Positions 43,734-54,900 of a stretch of 64,000 nucleotides of DNA are shown here, in pieces. Position numbers and translations under genes: made by a program. The stretch lies in assembly GCA_037039925.1 (NCBI GenBank), contig JAXRKP010000531.1:126001-190000 (forward strand), in the 5' to 3' direction. This stretch comes from Doris montereyensis (Eukaryota; Mollusca; Gastropoda; Nudibranchia; Dorididae). Position 1 is the stretch's first letter. Each line of letters opens with the position of its first letter. The notes under the pieces were generated by a model that saw nothing but the letters and a program-made list of their open reading frames with translations, did no database searches and was not told where the DNA came from.

Positions 43734-45084
43734 GAAATCGTCTTTTTGAAAGGAAGTCTTGGAACAAGAGCGTTCCCTCCCTTGACTTTAAACGACAAAC
43801 AAAAACATGGTTGCCATGTAGGCCTACTAGCAGACGACAAACTGCCATCCCTAACCCAGGACACTGCTAGGGCCTACCTTAGACGGAACCAAAAATGTTT
43901 AGGCCAGATAACCTACACACAGAGGATTTCTATTTAGGCTAAATGTACACAAGAATAGAATATAGACCTAGAATGAAGACGCCAATCTACATGATTTGGT
44001 TGATGTGATGCAGATTTGTAGCTCTAGATCTTAGACTATCGCTGTGATTATTGTGCCAGTAAGGTGTAAGGTGAATCGATGAAAATAAATAGATCTATTT
44101 CTCTAGCTCTAGAGCTAGAATCTAGATAAATCTAAATCTAGATCTGGACTCGAGAAGCTTGATCTAAATTTCGTTTCTAGATCTATATAAATTTAGCTCT
44201 AAATCTAGATCTAGATTCTATGATAATTTTTTACATGACTGTCGTTATTGGATTTTTCATATTGTGGGAATACTATTTTGTTTTATTCTAAATAGGGTTG
44301 GGAATAATACCAACACTGGCTATTTCTTATTCCCAACCGCGTGTACTGCTGGGAACACATTTTTTTCTTATTCCCAACTGGGTATTGGGACTAGATCTAC
44401 ACCTTATATATGCAGCAGAAAGTCTCCATCAACTGACCTAGTCCTAGCTTCTAGTTATAAATGTACATTGGCCAGCACTATTGTCATTAATGATGGATGG
44501 ACATCACCACTATTGTCATGGTCATTCATGGTGAAGGGGAAAGGAGCTTGTCACTCATTTGGTTGGCCATTAATGGCGAATAGACCTTAGTGCTATTCGT
44601 CATTAATGATAAATGGGGATCTTCAGCATGATCTTAGTTAGGCATAGACTCATTGGACTGTATTTTTGTAAGGACTAATTTATAAATCTTAAATCTAATG
44701 ATAATAGACTGTCTTTGCTTCTATCGAATAAAACTTTTTATTAGGATGTTTACATTGTCGATTATTGTGTTATTTTTCATTGAATTGTTTCATCTAGTTT
44801 TTTTCATTTTGTCTTGTACATTAAACATTGTGAGCCAATAATCGACACTCATGTTTTTCTTATAAAACATTACATTAGCAACAAGGATGGGGTATTATTG
44901 TTGTACCATGAGGCATGCTCAGTATTGTCTCAAGAAAGTTGGAATCTCCTTTTATCATGATTTCTTATCCTCTTCGCATGCATTTGTAAACTTGTTGATA
45001 GAACGGACAAATGTTTCCGCTTTGCCGTTGGTCTCTGAACAGAGAGGTGCAACCTTTGATGCATAAATCCAAGTTTATTTGCTT
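43419..45084. other. intergenic region, simple repeats
   Basis: Holds a (GA)n tract at 43685-43729 and a TCTAGA/GATCTA-rich tract at about 44085-44225. An ORF at 44264-44590 overlaps locally repeated GTCATTAATGATGG sequence and is not credible as a gene. Confidence 0.6.
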
Positions 45085-47596
45085 TATTCTTTCTTTATCA
45101 ACTCCCATTCTATCTTCCGGTGTATGAGTTTAGTTGCCCGAAATGATCTTTCTCCAGGCTGCCCTGCCCTGACATTTTCTGTTTCCTTCCGTGGAAGTTA
45201 AATTTCTTTACTTTAATGCCTCTATTATATCTTCTTCCCACTTTTTCCGAGGTCTGCCGTTTGGTCTTTTAACTTGAGTTTTAACAATGTATACTGATTT
45301 AGCTATTCTATTGTCATTCATTCTGTGTACATGCCCAAACCATCTCTTTTATTTCTATCTTAGTTTTTATGCCATCTACTTTGGTTTGATCTCTTATTGT
45401 TGTGTTTCTGATTTTGTCTATTTTAATTTTCCCTACTACTCTTCTTAGACATTTCATTTCAACTGCTTGTACTCTACTGTATTCCCTACTGTCTAAGGTC
45501 CAGGTTTCACTGCCATAGAGGAGAGTAGGACAATAAACTGTATTGTATACTACCATTTTGGTTTTTGTTGACAATTCTTGTTTACCTATAAATGCCTTTC
45601 CTAGATGGTTATATATTGCACTTGCCTTTTGGATTCTCTGGCTGATTTCTTCTCTTAGTTTTCCCTCCTAGTTAATCATTACTCCTCAGTAATTGTAGCT
45701 TTGAACTTGTTCTAAATTCTCCTGCCCAATTTAAGATTTTGTGTGTTGTTTCCCTAGTTACTAGCATTGTTTTGGTTTTCTTTGCATTTACTCTCATTCC
45801 TCTTTTATTTAATTCATTATTCATTATGTTGATATTTGACAGAAGGTCCCTTTCTAATTTTCCAAACAGGACTAAATCATCAGCAAATGAAAGCATTGAT
45901 ACATTTACTGGTTTGAACTTCCACATACCTACATTCTTTTTCTTCAATTTTGAAGATGCCTTTGCAACTGAATCCATAAATGTGATAAACAAAAGAGGAC
46001 TGAGGGTACAACCCTGTCTTAATCCTATATCTACATCAAATTCCTCAGATACATTTCTAGTTACTCTCTCTGCACATGTTGGTTTATTGTAAAAACCTTT
46101 AATGGCTTCTATTAAATTTTGCTCTACATTGTTTTTTTTTAAGGAATGCCGTAGATCGTCCCTCCTCACAATATCAAATGCCTTTTCTAAATCAATAAAA
46201 CACAGATGCAAGTCAATGTTTCTCTCAAGGATTTTTTATTATTATTTGTCTTATTGTAGTTATGTGGTCTTTTACACTTCTTATTGGTCTAAATCCTCTC
46301 TGGTGTTCTTCAATCTGATTTCTACTCTTTTCCTTAGTCTCATTTCCAGTTTTCTGGCGTACACTTTTCTTGGTACGCTAAGTAGTGATATCCCTCTATA
46401 GTTTGAACATTCCATACTTCATCCTTTCTTATGTATTGGTACTACTGTTCCCTTTCTCCAGTGGCCTGGCACCTGTTTTGACTTCCATGCTCATTGACAT
46501 ATTGCATGTAATAGTTTGTCTGCCTCTCTTCCTTGGTTTTAATCATTTCTGGATAAATTTGATTTGCTCCTGGGGCCTTTCCTAATTTCACTTTTCTTGT
46601 AGCTATTCGGAATTCTTCCATTGAGATATCTGAATCTTCAGTTGTCTCATCTGGATTGCTTGTTACTTTTACTAATTGATCTGTACTCCTTATTTCATAT
46701 GTTCTGGAGGGATTATGTAATTGGTGAAAATACTTTCTCCACGTTTCCATATTTCGCTGTCTCCTTTCATTATTTCTTCTTTGGTGTTCTTAATTTGTCG
46801 TATTCGACATGCTTTGGTCTTTTTCATGCTCTTCATTGCTCCCCAGAACAGCTTTTGATTTCCTTGATAGTTTTCTTGAAGTCTTTGTCCAAACTCTTCC
46901 CACTGTTCCGGTTTTGCTTTCCTCATTTCCTCTTTGGCGATAGTTCTTTTACTCACATAATCTATCCTTTCCTATGACCTCTTTGTTTGCAATTATTTAT
47001 TCCAGACATCCTTTTTTCCTTTGATCTTAGTCTTGACATTCTCATCCAACCATGCTGTTCTTTTCCTATCTCCTTTAATTTGTTTCTACCACAGTCCTCT
47101 TCAGTACAACTGAGGAATGTTTGTTTATATATTTCCCACGTTTCTTCTATTGTGCTATCCTTTAGATTCATCTGCATTTCACTGATATATCTTTTTATCC
47201 TGGATTGATATATCTGTTTTACTATTGGTTTCTTTAGTTCCTCTATTTTGAGTTTAGTAGCTTTCTTCTCTTTCCTTTTCTGTTTGTTTTCTTCAGTTAA
47301 TGATCTCATTTTGGCTATCACTAGGTGATGATCACTAAATATTTCTGTTCCTCTGTTTACCTTTGCATCCATTGTACTGTACAAAAGGGAGCTGCTAACT
47401 ATTATGTAGTCTATGATTGGCTTTTCACGTCTGTCTTCATTTACTCTTGTATATTTGTGGATACCTTGATGACTAAAAAATGTGTTAGCTAGTTTCATGT
47501 TATTCTTTGGGCAAAAATCTATTTGTCTCTCTCCATTCGGAGAAGTTGTTGTTTCTTCTTCTTTACCTTTACTCCTCCTGATGTTTCTACATTGTT
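45085..47596 (-). mobile_element. LINE family 1 copy D (5' truncated), left arm of an inverted pair
   Basis: From the GAAA tail (45085-45100) to an endonuclease break at 47596, next to a scrap of repeat X. It contains the longest RT run, 46211-45672, with HLCFIDLEKAFDIVRRDDLR, GLRQGCTLSP and LSFADDLVLFGKLERDLL, and a linker ORF at 47690-46962. Part of it is nearly identical to copy E in reverse orientation. Confidence 0.92.
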
Positions 47597-47705
47597 GCTC
47601 GTCTGAAGCGGTATGTTTTGTGTTATTTCCTTTTGATTTTTTAATTGCATTTTTCTCGAAATGTAGTTTTTCCACACTAAAACTCCTCATTTACCGAACG
47701 ATTTG
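47597..47705. repeat. repeat X scrap at the centre of the D/E inverted pair
   Basis: GTATGTTTTGTGTTATTTCC and TTTTTCTCGAAATGTAGTTT match 38405-38465. It separates the truncated 5' ends of copies D and E. Confidence 0.7.
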
Positions 47706-50700
47706 TATTGGCCGGTCTTGGGTGTTAACACTGACTGAAAATAACAACATGCTGCCTTGCGGGCTGTTTTTGAGCAACCAAAGGCTAAGGGAGTTAACCC
47801 TGACAGAAGATAACAAGGCCTGGTAGGGTGCCTCAAGGTGGCAGCCCCACCATCTACCTAGGGTACAGTGGGCCAATCCCCTGCTTATCCAAAACCAAAC
47901 TGACTCAAAGAAAGACATATAAGGATATACCCGGCTTGAACTTTAGAAGACGACTCTGGAAAAGAATACAGACCATAATTTTTGGAACATGGAATGTTAG
48001 GGCAATAAATGGAAAACAGAATTAGCTGAAGAAATGGAAAAATTCAAAGTAGACATTTTGTCTATTACAGAAACAAAGAAAAAAGGACAAGGAATAGAAA
48101 GGAATAGAAAATGTAGAACCAAATCATACTTTAATCTTCTCAGGAGTAGATGTCAAAGAAAGAGCTAGAGCAGGAGTAGGCCTCCTAATGCATGAAAGGC
48201 AAGAAAAGCTACTAGAAAGTTGGAAATTTATAAGCCCACTGCTATTAGAGGTCAATATTAAACCCAAAAGAAGAGAATTAAATTATTAATAGCTTATGGA
48301 CCAAATAAAGATGCCACCAAAGACGAAAAAGATATCTTCAAAAACGATTTACAAATAGCAGCAAAGAATCTCAAACCCAAAAAGGAATTAATGGTTTTAG
48401 GAGATTTAAATCCTAGAGTAGGCAACAATATAGAAACATCAGGAGTAATAGGTAAAGAGGGAGAGACAACAACTTCTCCAAATGGAGAGAGACTAATAGA
48501 TTTTTGCCAAAAGAATAACATGAAAAAAGCTAACACATTTATTCCTCATAAAGATATCCACAAATATGCAAGAGTAAATGAAGACAGACGTGAAAAGTCA
48601 ATGATAGACTACATAATAGTTAGCAGCTCCCTTTTGTACAGTACAATTGATGTAAGAGTAAACACCTAGTAGTAACCAAAATGAGATTACTGACTGAAGA
48701 AAACAAACAGAAAAGGAAAAAGAAGAAAGCTACTAAACTCAAAATAGAGGAACTAAAGAAACCAATAGCAAAACAGACATACCAATCCAGGATGCAAAGA
48801 TTTATCAGTGAAATGTAGATGGATCTGAATGATAGCACAATAGAAAAAACTTGGCAAATGTATAAACAAACACTCCTCAGTTGTACTGAAGAGGACTGTG
48901 GTAGGAAACAAATTAAAGGAGATAAGAAAAGAACAGGGTGGAATGAAAATGTCAAGACTAAGATCAAAGAAAAGAAGGATGCCTGGAAGAAATACTTGCA
49001 AACAAAGCGACCAGAGGAAAGGATAGATTACGTCAGTAAAAGAACTATCGCCAAAGAGGAAGTGAGGAAAGCAAAACCGGAACAGTGGGAAGAGTTTGGA
49101 CAAAGACTTCAAGAAAACTATCAAGGAAATCAAAAGCTGTTCTGGGGAGCAATGAAGAGCATGAAAAGACCAAAGCATGTCGAATACGACAAATTAAGAA
49201 CACCAAAGAAGAAATAATGAAAGGAGACAGCGAAATATGGAAACGTGGAGAAAGTATTTTCACCAATTACATAATCCCTCCAGAACATATGAAATAAGGA
49301 GTACAGATCAATTAGTAAAAGTAACAAGCAATCCAGATGAGACAACTGAAGATTCAGATATCTCAATGGAAGAATTCCGAATAGCTACAAGAAAAGTGAA
49401 ATTAGGAAAGGCCCCAGGAGCAAATCAAATTTATCCAGAAATGATTAAAACCAAGGAAGAGAGGCAGACAAACTATTACATGCAATATGTCAATGAGCAT
49501 GGAAGTCAAAACAGGTGCCAGGCCACTGGAGAAAGGGAACAGTAGTACCAATACACAAGAAAGGATGAAGTATGGAATGTTCAAACTATAGAGGGATATC
49601 ACTACTTAGAGTACCAGGAAAAGTGTATGCCAGGATTCTGGAAATGAAACTAAGAAAAAGAGTAGAGGGTCAGATTGAAGAACACCAGAGAGGATTTATT
49701 ATACCAAGAAGAAGTGTACAAAACCACATATCTACAATTAAAATAATAGAAAAATTCCTCGAGAAAAACATCGACTTGCATCTGTGTTTTATTGACTTAG
49801 AAAAGGCATTTAACACTGTGAGGAGGGACGAACTATGGCTGTAGAGCAAAATTTAATAGAAGCCACTAAAAGCTTTTACATTAAACCAAGATATGCAGTG
49901 CGAGTAGCTGGAAATGTATCTGAAGAATTTGATGTAGATATTGAAGTAAGACAAGGATTGTATCCTAAGTCCTCTTTTGTTTATCACATATATGGATTCA
50001 GTCGCAAAGGCATCCTCAAAAATGAAGAAAATGAATGTAGGTATGTGGAAGCTCAAACCAGTAAATGTATCACTCTATCAGTGATGATTTAGTTCTGTTT
50101 GGAAAATCAGAAAGGGACGTCCAGTCGAATATCAACATGATAAATAGTGAATTAAATAAAAGAGGAATGAGAGTAAATGAAAAGAAAACCAAAACAATGC
50201 TAGTAACTAGGAAGCTAAAACACAAAATCTTAAATTGGGCAGGGAGAATTTAAAACAAGTTCAAAGCTACAATTACTGAGGAGTAATGATTAACTCGAAG
50301 GGAAAACTAAGAGAAGAAATCAGCCAGAGAATCCAAAAGGCAAGTGCAATATATAACCATCTAGGAAAGGCATTTATAGATAAACAAGGATTGTCGACAA
50401 AAACCAAAATGGTAGTATACAAATACAACACAGTTTATTGTCCTACTCTTGACTATGGCAATGAAACCTGGACCTTAGACAGTATGGAATACAGTAGAGT
50501 ACAGGCAACCGAAATGAAATATGTAAGAAGAATAGAAGGAAAACTAAAGAGACAAAATCAGAAACACAACGATAAGAGATCAAACCAAAGCAGAAAGCAT
50601 AAAAACTAAGATAGAAATAAATCAACTGAGCTGGTTTAGACATGTAAACAAAAGGATTGACAATAGAATAGCTAAATCAGTATACAGTGCTAAAGCCCAA

Positions 50701-50897
50701 GGTAAAATACCAAAAGGCATACCTCGGAGATAGTGGGACGAAGATATAAAAGAGGTATTAAAGTAAAGAAATTTAACTTTCACGGAAGGAAACAGAAGAT
50801 GTCAGGACAAGGCAGCCTGGAGAAAGATCATTTTGGGCATCTAAACCCATACACTGGAAGATAGAATGGGAGTTGATAATGAAAGAAAGAAAGAATC
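47706..50897 (+). mobile_element. LINE family 1 copy E, right arm of an inverted pair
   Basis: 5' truncated inside the tandem units (one full unit at about 47740-47825). It then has FGTWNVRAINGK (47983), MVLGDLNPRVGNN (48391), the linker (48819-49217), an RT with LCFIDLEKAFNTVRRDELW (49768-49836), and a C-terminal YGNETWTLDSMEYS block. It ends in a GAAAGAAAGAAAG tail. Frames are broken repeatedly. Confidence 0.92.
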
Positions 50898-51217
50898 AAC
50901 ACTTTTCTTTGTTTAGTTTCACTCTGTCCTTCCTCAGTTGTTCCAATGTTGCCTCACGTTCTGGTCCGGGATTTCTTTTGCTGGACCAAACACTCTAATG
51001 TAATCGATAAAATTTGTAGCTCCTGGTATATCGTGCAACATGGTGTGTTGAAACGTTTTCATTTGTTGAATGGACTCTAAAAAAGAACCTTTTTGCATTT
51101 CCATAGTCCTACCGAAAAACAGCAGGTTACTGGGTTGTTTTTTTTTTGGATGGGTGTTCACGGAAAGCCTGTAAATTATATACATGTATACATATAACCA
51201 TGAGGCGTTATAGCTAA

Positions 51218-51545
51218 TCTGTAGTGTTGTGAGCTTGTAATCACGATGACACTGGTTCCAGCCCCACGGCTGGTACAGGTAGGTTTGTACTCTAAGGAAT
51301 TGTACTTCATTCTAATTTCCTCACTTGACTCTGGTGTGAATATGCAACCAGCTATAGGTAGAGATAGATCTTGTTAGAGTGTTAGCACGAAAAACCTTAC
51401 AGGCTTGTATACTGTATGCTCCCCTGGTAGTTGGAGAAGGACTTTGAATGAAATGGCCTGCTGGGGAATAAATGATGTACAATCGTAAATCTGCACTTGT
51501 GCGGGGATACGAAACTATAAATCCACCTTTTATCTTATAAATATG
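51218..51545 (+). mobile_element. tRNA-derived SINE3, copy 2
   Basis: Matches 36945-37285 throughout: GTGAGCTTGTAATCACGATG, CAGCTATAGGTAGAGATAGA, AATAAATGATGTACAATCG and ATAAATCCACCTTTTATC. Confidence 0.82.
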
Positions 51546-51863
51546 ATGTGTACAGGTTTAAAGATTATTTGGCCACATTCAATGATTCATGGTCTTTGGT
51601 GTGTAAAAAATGCTAGCTTTTGCGAATGTGAAGGGGAACCACAGTGGATCTTTAACGATCTATAAATCTCTTATAAAGTATGAAAAGTGTTAGGTGGGTG
51701 GAAACCCTGGATGGTACAGTGATGTAGAAGATTCTAGATCTAAATCTCATCTTTCCATCAAATATCTAATTGCAATTTTAACTTTGAAGTTTTAGGCATA
51801 TATACAGTTCTTGATAATATTTCTAGATGTAGAGCTATTCTTTAGAATTTTCTTTTCCTTTAG

Positions 51864-51920
51864 ATGGAGAGACAATCATTCTTCAGCATTGGCCCATTTG
51901 CAAGTGTAAAGAATCAAGAG
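51864..51920 (+). CDS. SYCP1: SYCP1 exon with start codon
   Basis: ATG directly after the acceptor TTTCCTTTAG. It reads MERQSFFSIGPFASVKNQE and ends in phase 0 at donor GTAGGA. Sequence similarity to vertebrate SYCP1 is weak here, so the call rests on phase and on the exons that follow. Confidence 0.65.
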
Positions 51921-54900
51921 GTAGGAAGCTTCTACTGTTTGCACATCTTGCTGTTTATTCTATTTTCTTTTTATACAAGAACTTGATTTAAATGCATATC
52001 AATTTAAATCTAGTAATAATCTAGGCAGACTATCTAAGATTTTAAAAACATGGAAGTAGGTCAATGCTAGAAACGATTATAACTTGTATTGGTCATAAGA
52101 TGCTAGATCTAATTCTAGATGTGAGTAAAGAATTTTTGTAGCTTCATGTTTCTGCATTATATAACAATATACACGTATATGTGACTGTGACAAAAGGTCA
52201 TTGAAACGCTCCTACCGCTTGTCTGTGTCTACTTTCCTTATTTTTTCTTTCTTTCTTTATCAGTTCCCATTCTACCTTTCGGTGTATGGGTTCAGATGCC
52301 CGAGATGATCTTTCTCCAGGATGCCCTGTCTTGGCATTTTCTGTTTCCTTCCAAAAAAGTTAAATTTCTATGCTTCAATGCCTCTTTTATATCTTCTTCC
52401 AACTTTCTCTGAGGTCTGTGTTTCGGGTCTTTTACCTTGGGCTTTAGCACTAAATACTGATTTAGCTATTCTATTGTCATTCATTTTGTTTACATGCCCA
52501 AACCATCTCAATTGATTTGTTTCTATCTTAGTTTTTATGCCATCTGCTTTGGTTTGATCTTTTATTGTTGTGTTTCTGAGTTTGTCTCTTTTAGTTTTCC
52601 CTACTACTCTTCTTAGATATTTCATTTCAGCTGCCTGTACTCTACTGTATTATCTGCTGTCTAAAATCCAAGTTTCGCTGCCATAGAGGAGAGTAAGACA
52701 ATAAACTGTGTTGTATACTACCATTTTGGTTTTTGTTGACAATTTTTGCTTACCTACAAATGCCTTTCCTAGGTGGTTATATATTGCACTTGCCTTTTGG
52801 ATTCTCTGGCTGATTTCTTCTCTTAGTTTTCCCTCTGAGGTAATCATTACTCCTAGGTAATTGTAGCTTTGAACTTGTTCTAGATACTCCCTGCCCAATT
52901 TAAGATTTTGTGTTTTAGCTTCCCTAGTTACTAGCATGGTTTGGGTTTTCTTTGCATTTACCCTCATTCCTCTTTTATTTAGTTCATTGTTCATAATATT
53001 GATATTCGACTGAAGGTCACTTCCTGATTTTTCAAACAGAACTAAATCATCGGCAAATGAAAGCATTGATACATTTGCTGGTTTGAGCTTCCACATACCT
53101 ACATTCATTTTCTTCATTTTTGAGGATGCCTTTGCAACTGAATCCATAAATGTGATAAACAAAAGAGGACTGAGGGTACAACCCTTGTCTTACTCCTATG
53201 TCTACATCAAATTCTGCAGATATGTTTCCAGCTACTCTCACTGCACATGTTGGTTTATTGTAAAAACTTTTAATAGCTTCTATTAAATTTTGCTCTACAT
53301 TGGTTTTTTTAAGGAATGCCATAGTTCGTCCCTCCTCACAGTATCAAATGCCTGTTCTAAGTCAATGAAACACAGGTGCGAGTCAATATTTCTCTCAAGG
53401 AATTTTTCTATTATTTGTCTAATTGTAAATATGTGGCCTTGTACACTTCTTCCTAGTCTAAATCCACTCTGATGCTCTTCAATCTGATCCTCTACTCTTT
53501 TCCTTAGTCTCATTTCCAGTATCCTGGCATATACATTTCCTGGAACGCTAAGTAGTGATATCCCTCTATAGTTTGAGCATTCCATAGTAGATCCTTTCTT
53601 ATGTATTGGTACTACTGTTCCCTTTTTCAAGTCGTCTGGCACCTGTTTAGACTTCTATGCTTTTTGGCATATTTGCATGTAGTAGTTTGTCTGCCTCTCT
53701 CCCTTGGTTTTTAATCATTTCTGGATAAACTTGATCTGCTCCTGGGGCTTTTCCTAATTTCATTTTTCTTATAGCTGTTTGGATTTCTTCCATTGATATA
53801 TCTACATCTTCAGCTGTCTCTTCTGGATTACTTGATACTCTTACTAATTGATCTTTACTCCTTGTTTCATATGTTTTGGGGGGATTATGTAATTGGTGAA
53901 AATGCTTTGTCCACGTTTCCATGATTTCGCTGTCTTCTTTCATTATTTCTCCTTTGACATTCTTAATTTGTCGTATTGGGCATGCTTTAGTCTTTCTCCT
54001 GCTCTTCATTGCCTCCCAGAACAGCTTTTGATTTCCTTGATAACTTTCTTGGAGTCTTTGTCCAAACTCTTCCCACTGTTCCTGTTTTGCTTTCCTAACT
54101 TCCTCTTTGGCGATAGTTCTTTTATTCACGTAATCTATCCTATCCTCTGGTCTCTTTGTTTGCAAGTATTTCTTCCAGGCTTCCTTCTTTTCTTTGATCT
54201 TAGTCTTGACATTTTCATCCAACCATGCTGTTCTTTTCCTATCTCCTTTAATTTGTTTCCTACCACAGACCTCTTCAGTACAACTGAGGAGTGTTTCTTT
54301 ATACAACTGCCACTTTTCTTCTATTGTGCTATCATTCAGATCTATCTGTCTTTCACTGATAAATCTTTTCATCCTAGATTGATATACCTGTTTTACTATT
54401 GGTTTATTTAGTTCCTCTATTTTGAGTTTAGTAGCTTTCTTCTTTTTCCTTTTCTGTTTGTTTTCCTCAGTCAGTAATCTCATTTTGGCAATCACTAAGT
54501 GATGATCACTAAATATTTCTGCTCCTCTGTTTACTCTTGCATCCAATGTATTGTAAAAAAGGAGTTGCTAACTATTATGTAGTCTATCATTGACTTTTCA
54601 CACCTGACTTCGTTTACTCTTGTATATCTGTGGATATGTTTATGAGGAAAAAAGGTGTTAGCTATTTTCAGGTTATTCTTTGGGCAAAAATCTATGAGTC
54701 TCTCTCCATTTGAAGAAGTTGTTGTCTCTCCTTCTTTACCTATTACTCCTCCTGACGTTTCCATATTGTTGCCTACTCTAGGATTTAAATCTCCTAAAAC
54801 CATTAATTCCTGTTTGGATTTAAGATTCTCTGCAGCTAGCTGTAAATCATTTTCGAAGATATCTTATTCTTCTTTAGTCGCGTCTTCGTTTGGTCTATAA

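Noticed and set aside
44264..44590. 108-codon ORF upstream of LINE copy D
   Set aside because: It spans locally repeated ATTAATGATGG-type sequence; no homology and no splice signals consistent with a gene.
53893..54411. 172-codon hydrophobic ORF and similar Phe/Ser/Leu-rich ORFs opposite each LINE
   Set aside because: Antisense shadows of the LINE linker region, recurring opposite every family 1 copy.
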